A stretch of DNA of 64,000 nt from Hysterangium stoloniferum (Eukaryota; Basidiomycota; Agaricomycetes; Hysterangiales; Hysterangiaceae). The stretch spans positions 248,001 to 312,000 of the forward strand of contig WHVD01000095.1 in NCBI GenBank assembly GCA_015178975.1, in the 5' to 3' direction. Under the pieces are notes generated by a model, which worked only from the letters and a program-made list of their open reading frames with translations, had not been told where the DNA came from and did not search any database. Position 1 is the first letter of the stretch, and each line of letters opens with the position of its first letter. Positions 21,809-32,069 of the stretch are shown here, in pieces. Position numbers and translations under genes: made by a program.

Positions 21809-22541
21809 ATTTTTAGCTATTTTACCTGGAATCTGCTGGAATATTCCAGGAGTTTCTACTACAGCATATATGCTGATGTAATGTTCTTGCGTGTCGCGAA
21901 GTTGCTGATTTCGTGCGCATGTCACAATGTTTCCATATTTGTGATGTTATGATTATTCAGCCATTTGTGACAGCTGGGTCGCGTTTGTGACAACTGGTCG
22001 CATTTTGTGACACTAGTTCTCCCAAAATAAATGATAAAAATATGAAATAAATTGTAAAAATCAATTTAATTTCAAGAGACTATTGTACAATAATTTCGTC
22101 ATAATATAAGTACATTTAAGCGTGTTTTTATCAATTTGTTTAGGGGAGATTGTCTAAAAATTGGAAAAACCTAAAAATACATAACAGTCTGCCAGATGTT
22201 GTACATACAATCCAGTCAGAAAATCAGCTTAGATTCCCCCCAGTAATCTAATACCTTTTCTGCTCTAAACTCCTACTTGAATTACACCGCTCACACTAGT
22301 CAGAGCCCATGGGCTCCAGCGCATCTATCTCTCTTATTTATCTCGACTCCCGACCCACAAACCCTGCCCAGACTCCCCAGGACTCCCGTCTGCCTGTCTG
22401 AAATTGGACAACACAATCTCGTGAGGGCACAGCCTATAAGCTGAAGCCAAGTCCTACAGGATATCCCACGGGTTTCTCTGGAAACCTGCCGTGTACCTAC
22501 CCTAACAGTATTTTCTGACTAAGACTCGCAGACTGTTCAAT

Positions 22542-23803
22542 ATGCCACCAAGAGAAAAGCACATGCACAGGCATCATTACCTGGACCGTTGACTCTTCAT
22601 TCTCCATTAACTCTGTATACCAGCCAGATGCTTGTGAACCAGTTGGAAGCCATGGAAGAAGCCCATATTGAGGAAGTCCTGGAAAACCAGGACGATTCCA
22701 AGCACGAGGACAAGTCTGTGGCCCCCAACAAGGGCAAAGGTGTCAAAAATCCTCTGTCCAGTGATCGACCACCACTTTCAGATCCTGCCTCTGAGTATTT
22801 AGCAATCACTTTAGAAAGGTTGATGAATCATATGCTCGGAGAAGGCAAAAAGAAAGATCTGGAACCCCTGTGGTCAAAGGTCAATGCTCCGGAACCCTTC
22901 ACAGGTTCCAACCCAAACAAACTCTCTACTTTCCTCATGCAATGTCACTTCAATTTCTGTGATCGATCCACTGCATTCTCCATGGACTCCTGAAAAGTCA
23001 ACTATGCACTTTCATACTTGTCGGGATCCACGTTGAAATGGTTCGAACTGGCTTTTAGTGGACTTTCCGAGGAAGAGCCACTTTGGCTCAAAGATTGGGA
23101 TGCTTTTGTTGAGGAGCTTGAAACCAACTTTGGCCCATATGACCCGACAGGAGAAGCCAATAACAGTCTCACAAATCTTTGTATGAAGGACACACAGCGC
23201 ATCACAGACTATATCGTCCAATTCAATAATCTTGCAGCTTGTTGTCAGTGGGGCGATCCTGCTCTCCACCACCAATTCTATGCCAGTCTGCTGTCCCACC
23301 TTAAAGACAAAGTCTCGAAAGGAGAAGATGGCAAGCCAAAAACCTTGTCCCATATGTGCCTCAAAGCTCAAAAGGTGGATGCACGTTATTGGGAATGTCA
23401 CGTGGAAGTTGCCCACAAGACCTCCGTGGACAAAGTAAACAAGTCCATGGCCAATAAAACCAACAACAACAACTCATCAACCAGCAACCAGAACTCCACG
23501 CAATCTGACAAGAAGAATGATAAATAGTCTTCAAACAACAACAACAACAACAAAGGTCAACAGTCCGGCAAGCAAACCGGAAAACCCAATCTCACAGGCA
23601 AACTCGGACCCGATGGCAAATTGACCCCACAGGAAAGACAACATCGTATAGACAATAACCTCTGTCTCTTGTGTGGGAAACCCAGTCATCGAGTCCCAGA
23701 ATGTCTCCTGGCAAAAGCAAACTCTGCAAAGGGTCAAACAGCCAAGGCCTCCACAGACTCCCCATTGAAGGACAAACCGGCTTCTGACTCGAAAAAAGAG
23801 TAA
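22542..23803 (+). pseudogene. Gypsy gag, element A
   Basis: The start is ATGCCACCAAG at 22542, matching MPPR in element B. The main frame runs from about 22628 (MLVNQLEAMEEAHIEEVLEN) to a TGA at 22991-22993, continues through KWFELAFSGLSEEEPLWLKDW to a TAG at 23525, and ends after the zinc knuckle CLLCGKPSHRVPEC at a TAA (23801-23803). The product would be the capsid/nucleocapsid protein of the particle. The TGA follows the same FSMDS motif as in element B, where it looks like a CGA-to-TGA change. An Asn-rich CAA/AAC repeat at about 23460-23560 varies between copies. Confidence 0.82.
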
Positions 23804-23950
23804 GCAACCCTGCAGACTCTGTGCGGGTTGGGGGTTGCATTGCCTCTCCACACATTCAAGAGTTTACCCGCCTCAACACATCTGCTCTTTCACATTCTGA
23901 TTCATTTTTCGTTAAACTTATGTCTAATATGATTCTGAAATTTGTTTTTT

Positions 23951-26900
23951 CACCTCTTATAGATTCCAGCTCAACTCATTGTTTTCTAGATACAAAATTC
24001 ATGAAAAAGATTTGTTGTCAACTTATCCGATAAATCCCATTGGCCTCCGCCTTTTCGATGGCACAAGTAATTCAGTTGTTACCCAAGCTTGTGATTTATC
24101 CATCTGTTTCCCATGTGGAACATCTCAATTGGTCACTTTCTATGTGACCCAGTTAGACTCAAGTTGCTTGGTGGTCCTTGGACACAACTGGCTTACCCAC
24201 TACAATCCATTCATTGACTGGATAGCTAATAGTATAACATTCCGGACTCCCGCAGCAGCCAAGGAAACTGCACGTGACATGGCCTCCACGGCACCCATGG
24301 CTTCCCCAGAACCCACAGCACCTCTGTCTATTTCTCTGATTAATGCTGCAGCTTTTATTAGGGCTACAAAAATGGACGGGTCCCAGGTGTTCACTATCAA
24401 CTTAAAAATTGATGAAGCAACTGGGTGTTTTTCGACCCTGGCATCTGAATCTGAGCAAGCTGCTGACCTAGAAGGCATCCCAGAGAAATATCATGACCAA
24501 GCGAAAAGCTGACCAGCTTCTGCCCCACAGAGAATACAACTTAAAAATCAATCTCAAAGACAGTGCCCAGCCACCCCTAGGACATATTTACCCACTCTCG
24601 TCCACGGAACTTTCTGCAATCTGCGATTTCCTGGATGAACATTTGTCCATAGGTTTTATCAGACCTGCAAAGTCTCCTTTTGGAGCATCTGTTCTGTTTG
24701 TCAAAAAAAAGGATGGATCCCTTAGACTATGTGTTGATTTCAGAGGACTCAATGCTGTCACCAAAAAGGATAAGTATCCACTTCCACCTATATCTGATCT
24801 GCTCGATGCCCCACGGAATGCCCGGATTTACACCAAAATAGATCTCAAACATGCCCATCACTTGGTCTGGATCTCCACAGGTGACAAATGGAAAACCACT
24901 TTTAGAACCTGTTATGAGTGGTTGGTGATGCCCTTTGGACTCACCAATGCTCTGTCTGTTTTTCAGCATTTTATCAACAATATTTTCTCCAACATGCTCG
25001 ATGTATGCATTATTGTTTACTTGGATGACATTCTTATCTACTCCAAGGACCTCGTGGAACATGACAAACAAGTCCGTGAAGTTCTCTGGAGACTCAGACA
25101 ACATGGTTTATTCGCAAATGGTAAAAAATGTACTTTTGACATGGACTCTGTGGAATACCTGGGCTTCATAATGGGACCTGATGGACTCCGCATGGACGAA
25201 ACTAAAGTGCAAGTCATCAAAGATTGGCCTGAACCCCAAAAGGTTAAAGATATACAATCCTTCCTCAGCTTTGCCAATTTTTACAGAGGATTTATCCATG
25301 GATATTCTGATATCACGGTTCCCCTTACCCATCTTACACATAAGGATACTCTGTAGAATTTTAACGATAAGTGTCAGAAAGCTTTCAATCTTTTAAAAAA
25401 TTTTTTTTCTTTAGCTCCTATTTTGTCGCATTGGAAACCGGACTTCCCACTCATTGTTGAAACAGACACCTCAGACTATGCACTTGGAGCCATTCTGTCT
25501 ATCCAGGACTCTGACGGAGAAGTCCACCCCGTGGCTTTTCTGTCCCGGACTTTTACTGGAGCAGAGCTCAACTACGATGTTCATGATAAGGAACTCCTGG
25601 CAATTGTTTCAGCTTTCAAAGCATGGCGACACTATGTGGAAGGCTTGGGAACTCCAATTGACATTGTAACTGATCACAAAAACCTGGAATATTTTTCTAC
25701 TACAAAACTTTTGACCCATCGGCAGGCCCACTGGTCTGAATATCTATCTGCTTTCAATATGATTATCCATTTTCAACCCAGCCATCTCGACGGCAAACCC
25801 GACACTTTAACTAGATGATGGGACATCTATCCTAAAGAGGGGAGCAACGACTATGCCACAGTAAACCCACATAACCTGAAACCTACTTTCACAAATCAAC
25901 AACTTACCACATCAGTCCGCACAACTTTCCTTGTTCATCCCATTGTCTGTGGAATTATCATTATGGATATTGAGAAGTTACATCAAGATATTCTATTGGC
26001 AATTCCTCTAGACCCGATAACTAAAGCCCACCTTGACAATCCCGTGGACCCCGATCAACCCCAGTGGTCTCTTGATCAGCATGTTTTCATTAGACTTGAC
26101 GATCATATCTATGTACTGGACTCTGACGGCCTCTGCCTCAGGAGCCTTCAATACAAACATGATCATCCACTCTCAGGTCATTTTGGGTACAACAAAACTC
26201 TATCATTAATAAGAAGAGAATATACTTGGCCCAGACTCCATGGATTCATTAAGCACTATTGTAAATCTTGCACTACTTGTCCCTGCTCAAAATCTCAGCG
26301 ACACAAGCCATACAGCCTTTTGAAACAATTCCCAGTACCAGAACACCTGTGGAATTCTATCTCTATGGATTTCATTGAACACCTACTGGACTCTGAAGGC
26401 TTTTCCGCCATTCTAGTCATTGTTGACAGATTCTCAAAACAAGGTATATTCATCCCCACATATGATACAATTACGTCTGTGCAGTTAGCAGAACTCCTTA
26501 TTATCCACGTATTTTCCAAGCATGGAGTTCCATCCCACATAACTTCCGACCGAGGATCAGATTTCATGTCTCACTTCTTTAGATCCCTGGGGAAATCCTT
26601 GGACATGAAACTACATTTCACATCCAGACATCACCCGGAAGGCAACGGACAAACTGAATGCATCAATCAGACATTGGAACAATATCTCCATGTATATTGC
26701 AATTATCAACAGGACAATTAGAAATCCTTGTTACCACTTGCAGAATTTGCTTACAACAATGCACCCTCGGCCACTACTGGTGTTTCCCTGTTCTTTGCAA
26801 ATAAAGGATACAATCCAAATATTACAGTACATCCAGAATGAAATCTCGCCTCTGCTTGTACTCAAGAGTTCACCATGGACCTCCACGAGCTCCACAAGGA

Positions 26901-27447
26901 ACTCTGGACTGCAATAAAGTCCGCCCAAGAACAATATCAACTTTCAGCAGACAAACACCAGATTCTGCCACCCAACTTCAAGATTGGTGATTGTGTTTTT
27001 GTCAAAGCTCAATTCTTTAGGACTACCCGTCCATCAAAAAAGCTTGCTGAAAGATATTTAGGTCCTTTTGAAATTATTGCACAAGTAGGTTCAGTTTCTT
27101 GGACTCTATGGCTTCTGGATAGCATGCATGTGGTACACCCAGTATTTCATGTTTCTATGTTAGAACCTTGTACTGCTAACACTATCCCGGATCACATGCA
27201 ATCTCTGCCTCCTCCAGTCATTATTGAGGGAGAACCCGAGTTTGAAATCTCAGAAATTTTAGATTCGAAAATTGACAAGTGTCGGCACACTTGGAAACTA
27301 CTTTCCTTGGTCAAGTGGGCAGGTTACGAGGGCACCGATGAAGAAACCTCATCGATTTTGGCCATGGGACTCGGTAATGCCACAGAAGTCGTTACTGACT
27401 TTCATACAGCTTACCCACTCAAACCTGGACCACTATCTTCTCTCTGA
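23951..27447 (+). pseudogene. Gypsy pol: protease, RT, RNase H, integrase, chromodomain
   Basis: Protease: LIDSSSTHCFLDTKF near 23960, where the usual DSG triad reads DSS. RT (24493-25356): VDFRGLNAVTKKDKYPLPPI, VMPFGLTNA and intact YLDDILIYS. A TAG at 25354-25356 replaces an expected Trp codon. RNase H (25423-25818): VETDTSDYALGA, HDKELLAI and TDHKNLEYF. Integrase (25963-26721): HHCC-like HFGYNKTLSLIRREYTWP with CKSCTTCPCSK, then D in SMDFIEH, D in TSDRGSDF and E in NGQTECIN. A TAG after YNQQDN-type sequence again replaces Trp, and a TGA lies near 26840. The C-terminus (26875-27447) ends with FEISEILDSKIDK and LLSLVKWAGYEGTDEET, a chromodomain-like module that directs chromoviruses to marked chromatin. 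Most of the enzyme motifs are still readable, so the decay is by point mutation. Confidence 0.87.
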
Positions 27448-27641
27448 CTGCACTCCGCAGACCCCATGTTACATTTGGACTCATTTTCATTATTCCCTGT
27501 CACCCTATGTCTCTCTTTGCTTTTACAGGTTCTGACATGTTTTTCAAGTCCTTAAGAGGATTTTCCATGGACGATGATTCTTATGTTTTTTCACGCTTTA
27601 CTTTTATGTTCAAAAAAAATCATTATCAAGTTTTATATTTT

Positions 27642-28621
27642 CTATTCATCTACATTGATGGGGCTGTCTTTCTTCCCCACCTCCTCTTTCCCCACCTCAG
27701 CCATCTCCTCAGGTAGCTCCGCTACCTCCGTGGGCACCCCATCCTCATCTGAGCTGGCTTCCTCGGAACTCCCAGCCTCTGGCTCCTGATAGATGAAGCC
27801 CGCATACTCCACTAGGAACTTGTAGTGTTCTGAGTGGAGCATGCGGAGATCAGTTGCCATCACCACATAGACCTTGTTGTTCTTCTGGAGCAACTCATTT
27901 TGGGTCTCAATACCCTCAGCAATCTGTCCTAAAATCTCTTCTAAAATGGAGTACCTGTCCGACCTGCTGATGTCCCATGCCCCAGACCCTGTGGGCTGCT
28001 CATGAACAAGTGAGCACCTCACCTTGAGGTGCATGCATTGGTAGCAGCCTGGTCCCTGGCTGGACTTCCAATTGCACTTCGTGTTCCAGTCATTACAACC
28101 GGAACACCGCAGGTTGTTCCATGTAGGTAGGCGGACTGGTGCCGCTTTCCTTGCTTTCTGTTGATCTGGTTAGTTTTTCCCCGGACCTCCCACAGACCCA
28201 AGACTTACCTTGTTGGGGCTCTCCAGCTCCCCCTCAGACTCCGATTCGACTTCTATCACCTTGCACTGGAAAATGCCAAGTCAGTCAAACACACAAGTTG
28301 AATTTTGGGACTTACCTTACCTGTGACTACCATGGCCCTCTCTGCAGCCACCTGGGCTTTCTCCGCGGTGACCCACACAGCCTCTTCCACATCCCTCTTC
28401 CTCTTCTCCTCTGCCACTTTCTCCACGGCCAAGGCCACCTGGTACTCCCTATCCAGGGCCTCCTCTACCTCCCTGGCCTCTTTCTCTGCCTCCTCATACT
28501 GTCATCGTTGCTCTTCCCACTGTGCCAAAATTTGGGCAGCGGTGAGCGGCACCCGGTAGATGTTGCCCATGGAGGGCCTGGCAGTCGGCATTGGCCTTCT
28601 TGGTGTTGACTTTGGACTCAT
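27642..28621 (-). pseudogene. Antisense three-exon Zn2Cys6-like gene inside the gypsy
   Basis: Minus-strand exons are 28621-28316, 28265-28209 and 28157-27642, joined by 50- and 51-bp introns (GTAAGT...CAG), all phase 0. The product is about 292 codons. Residues about 1-100 hold a Glu/Ala-rich coiled-coil-like segment (EEAEKEAREVEEALDREYQ). After exon 2 comes the cysteine pattern C-x2-C-x6-C-x9-C-x2-C-x6-C (CSGCNDWNTKC ... CYQCMHLKVRC), which fits the fungal Zn(II)2Cys6 consensus. An acidic tail follows. One in-frame TGA (in QR*QYEE, near 28500) breaks exon 1, so it is marked as a pseudogene. It lies between integrase and the 3' LTR, opposite to gag-pol. A transcription-factor-like or DNA-binding role is only inferred from the cysteine spacing. 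Confidence 0.62.
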
Positions 28622-28819
28622 TTGTCGATGATGGGGGTAATAAAGAAGAAGAAATTTTCATTTTTTCAAATTTTTATATAGGCTTGTTACATCTGAACCT
28701 TACCTTCCAGATCACCTGACTCTTTGACACATACATGTAACTGACAAGACTTTTGACACATGTGCATAGCTGACAAGAACCCTATCTAGGTCTAGAGCCT
28801 CTTTGGGACTTCGGCATAA

Positions 28820-28830
28820 AGGGAGGGTAC
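28820..28830 (+). promoter_or_regulatory. Polypurine tract of gypsy element A
   Basis: AAAGGGAGGG followed by TAC lies immediately before the 3' LTR. It would prime plus-strand synthesis. Confidence 0.6.
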
Positions 28831-29293
28831 TGTTACAACTGGAATTCCTGCCAGACTCTGGGCACTAACTTACATGCACCCATGCCCTATACGCACCAAT
28901 TGTCAGTTTACTGGACTTCCCACTGGACTCCGTATGTCAGACTTGTCTACGTTCGACTTTGTTATGTTGTGTTTCAGTCACTGGAATACCCACCAGACTC
29001 CATCTCTGTCTATGTCTGACCTCATCCCACACGTCAGTCACTGGACCCTGCTCAGAAAACCCATCTTTGCTCTAACTGAGCCCCGTTCCCACTTTAGTCA
29101 AATGACCTGTCACAATTTGGACTCTGCTCCCGCTCCATTTCCCATTATGGTTTATGATTTGTCATGATTCAGACTCCACTCTGTCCTGTCTGGTTCCTAA
29201 CACCAAATTTGGTGTTTACTATTCTCGTTTTATGTTTTGCTAGTTTCATTTCATTATTACTGGATTTGGTATGTCATTCATTCCACGGTCTAT
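28831..29293 (+). mobile_element. Right LTR of element A, truncated
   Basis: It matches the left LTR from TGTTACAACTGGAATTCC through TTGGTATGTCATTCATTCCA and stops at GGTCTATA. The remaining ~320 bp (the AGCCTATAAGCTGAAGCC part) are missing. The break falls within a few bases of where the left LTR was interrupted. Confidence 0.8.
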
Positions 29294-30636
29294 AATGCCA
29301 TTGTATTTCAACAATCTAGATATGATAGAGCATATTCACAAATACTTTTGATATTTGTGCAATTTTTGTTAGAGTATGATATTACAGCTCTTACATAGTC
29401 TATGATATTCCCTGTATTTTTCTGATATTTGTAGTATTTTTCCCAGCACTGTAGGTGCAGTATTGAGTGAGTTACCTAGTAAGGTAACTGATGTGTAGGT
29501 GCTTAGGTAAGCACCCTCCTCTGTGGGTGTGGGAAAGTCTCCTTAGTGTTTACTTTCCTCACACTCACAGGTATGTAGTTATTTCACAGTTGAATACATT
29601 TAGTGTTTACTTTCCTCACACTCACAGGTATGTAGTTATTTCACAGTTGAATACATTTAGTGTTTACTTTCCTCACACTCACAGGGTGTTTGTCAAGAGT
29701 TATTCAACTGTTTCAATAATTTTATCCTCTGAATTATCAAGGATATACATCTGAATTACCAAACATTGGAATGGTTTTTTGAGTCACTGTATAGCTGGCT
29801 CTTTGATTAAGTTGGGAGTATCTGGCTGATAGGTCAAGACTATTAAGTGAGAAGTACACTTGCAAGGTCCTAGTTTACTGTAGCCTTGTACCTCTTTCAT
29901 TTATACAGTGTGAGTGTCTTAAACTCCAGACTCTAAGGTGTAGATTTAGTGTTTATCTGCTTTGGTCACTCACACAGCAACAGAGGGATATACATATATG
30001 TATGTATAAGCTTTAAATTCTTTTACTGTCTTCTGGTGAATTTCCTGCTGGTAAAATCTCATATCAGTCAAGAAGCACCATCTGTGGACATTATGGATCC
30101 CTGTGAATGTGTACTTTGGAATTCTTGGCTTACTAAATCACTTAAACTATTTACTTGATCACCACTTACTAAACACCATGATACGAATTTTTCAACTTTA
30201 GATGGTGGAAAGCACTACAAAAAATGGGGGCTTGTGTGTGAAGTCGCTGATACTAATAGTTCGTGTAATTGGGTGATGATGGACATGGGGTGTATTTACT
30301 TTGTGCTGGGATTTCCAAAGAAACTGGGAGATATGGCTCGAATAACCGTATGAAAATTGTCTGTTGGAGGGTACGCGGGCTTCTTAAACCCTACTCGACA
30401 TGAGTACCGTACCACCTTCGTCCTCTCATACGTACCGCGGGCGATGGAATGAATCCGATACATAGCGATGGCCCATTTATTGGAATGAGAGCCTTCAGTA
30501 AGGTATGAGAGGCCTTACGCTTCTGGCATACACGGCACGGGAATCGAGCATGAATAATTGCATAGAAAACACATTGTGCATGAGAATGAAGTAAGCTGAC
30601 AGCTCTAACAATCAAACACATCGAGCGCGTACGAGC
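29294..30636. other. No gene; repeats and a transposon end
   Basis: Contains the 57-bp tandem repeat at 29545-29685. At about 29766-29793 there is a mariner-like end (GGTTTTTTGAGTCACTG followed by TA) that resembles the right end at 10504, but no matching left end was found. The rest shows no coding signal. Confidence 0.5.
29545..29685 (+). repeat. 57-bp tandem repeat, 2.5 copies
   Basis: Units start at 29545, 29602 and 29659 and begin AGTGTTTACTTTCCTCACAC. The first two are identical and the third is partial, about 27 bp. The identity suggests recent duplication. Confidence 0.85.
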
Positions 30637-31944
30637 TCACACACTCGCCTCAATCACCCACCCTTTAACAACATCTGCAGTTCTCTTCACAAATGCGTCA
30701 TACTCCCAATTAAGATTGCGCACGAAGAGTCCGCAATGGGCCTCAACCTCATCCTTGGCGCCGTGAATACGCACACTCTCCCAGTGTAATCTTTGGTGGG
30801 GGGTGATAACGAAGTGACGTGGTTTAGGTGGGTTGTCGGTACGACCACGGGTATCTGATTCGTGTTCTGGAGGTGACGGTGACGGATGGTTTCTTAGATC
30901 CAAGGACGACATCGACACTGACCCGTGGGCATGTATTTTACCTTCTACTAATGTCCAGAAAACGTGCCATCGCCCATTCCACCTCTCTAACATTCTGTAT
31001 CGCTCGAGTAGCCCCTGTGGGTCAAACATACAGACGCCAAACTCCATACTCTCGAGAATGGATCTCTTGAGAGCGACCGCGCGTTGCTTAGTAAAATAGG
31101 AACGATGGTCTGTGTGGAGGAAGGCGAGGATGGGAGCAGAGGGGATGTGGAGGAGTGTGAGTGTGTAGGTGAGGAGATCGGTGGCGGAAGCAGGGAGGGG
31201 GTACGAAGGAGATGCGGAGGGTGGGGTGGGAGTGGGAAGTGGCGATGATAGCGGCGGACACGATGATGGTCGGGGGGGTAGAGGAGGCGGCACAAGTCTT
31301 ATAGTAGAATCTGAAGGTGTATCTAGAGAAGTTTTCGACCACGTAAGGATGGACTTGGAGTGAAGGCTAGATGAGACTCGCCATTCTCTCCTTGTTCCAT
31401 AACTCTAACGGAGTGTTTATCATTCATTTCTTTCTCGGTTTTGAGGGTGGCACCTGGGTCCCCTTTCTTTGGGATAAGACTTGCAAGGCCACTGACGACG
31501 ACATGGGGATGCATGCCTAAATAGGGCACGTCGCAGGCTAATATTGCGATTATTTTACCTGGTTTAGCGGTCATTGCGGCATCAGCAGCTAAGAGGCCGC
31601 CCATGGAGTGACCGCAGAGAATTATAGGACCATTTGGGAGGGTATCGATCCTGTGGAGTGTGTGTTATGAATGTGACAAGTTGAAAAATAGTAATTGAAA
31701 TGACCATCTTAAAAAATTGGTGGCTGCAAGTGCGATAGGTTTCTTGCTCTGATATGTTGGGTATACAGTACTCTTAAGTGAAATGTGCGCTGGCAATAAT
31801 AATTCTAATGCATTGTGTAAATCGGTCGGAAAAGATTGAAAGGACGTATGGTCCCCTGTTGATAAATCCCTAAGTACTACTACACTCGTTCAAATTCCAC
31901 CACTTGCCTTGAAATCCGTGTATATATACAATATGGACTATCAT
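30637..31944 (-). CDS. Alpha/beta-hydrolase (lipase/esterase-like) protein
   Basis: Exon 1 (31944-31908) starts at MIVHIVYIHGFQG, with the oxyanion-side HG motif. Exon 2 (31855-31705) gives TSFQSFPTDLHNAL and STVYPTYQSKKPI. Exon 3 from 31650 carries the nucleophile elbow GHSMGG. The C-terminal part (31293-30637) holds FEFGVCMFD-like sequence and EVEAHCGLFVRN near the end, where the family's last conserved block lies. Intron 1 is GC-AG (31907-31856) and intron 2 GT-AG (31704-31651). The junction between exon 3 and the C-terminal part, near 31340, needs one more short intron whose donor I could not fix. The Pro-rich stretch just after it is less certain. A serine-esterase/lipase role is inferred from GxSxG; the substrate is unknown. 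An upstream in-frame ATG at 32100 would overlap the neighbouring gene, so the ATG at 31944 is preferred. Confidence 0.75.
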
Positions 31945-32069
31945 TTGGGTATTGTCACCTTGCCAGACACACGTGACCCTAATTATCAGAAGCGCCGGTT
32001 TATGTCGCCGCCCGAAAGGGACAACGCCGTAAGACGCACAACGACGGTTACCGTTGAACGTCTCATAGG
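31945..32069. promoter_or_regulatory. 125-bp shared divergent promoter interval
   Basis: It lies between the start codons of the hydrolase (minus) and the JmjC gene (plus). No clear TATA box was identified inside the interval. The short spacing implies shared control. Confidence 0.55.

Larger units (their letters stand above)
16020..22186 (+). mobile_element. TG...CA element inserted in the LTR, itself carrying copia
   Basis: Ends are TGTGATGTATT and AATACATAACA (imperfect inverted ends), flanked by the 5-bp duplication GTCTG. Removing the nested copia and its 5-bp duplication leaves about 1.34 kb without coding potential. That suggests a long solo LTR of an unidentified retrotransposon. No internal duplicate of the ends was seen. 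Confidence 0.68.
15549..22507 (+). mobile_element. Left LTR of element A, interrupted
   Basis: The 5' part is 15549-16019 and the 3' part 22192-22507, ending CCTAACA, about 787 bp when joined. The GTCTG at 16015-16019 is repeated at 22187-22191 and marks the insertion. The resumed sequence, CCAGATGTTGTACATACAA, follows GTCTG in the uninterrupted inverted copy at 14555-15225. Confidence 0.82.
15549..29293 (+). mobile_element. Gypsy chromovirus element A with nested insertions
   Basis: The left LTR begins at 15549 (TGTTACAACTGGAATTCC) and the right LTR at 28831 with the same start, after a polypurine stretch. Between them lie gag, protease, RT, RNase H, integrase and a chromodomain-like end, in the order of Ty3/gypsy chromoviruses. 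The left LTR is split by a 6.17-kb insertion (16020-22186). The right LTR is cut at 29293, at the motif GGTCTATA. Several in-frame stops make this copy non-autonomous. Confidence 0.85.
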
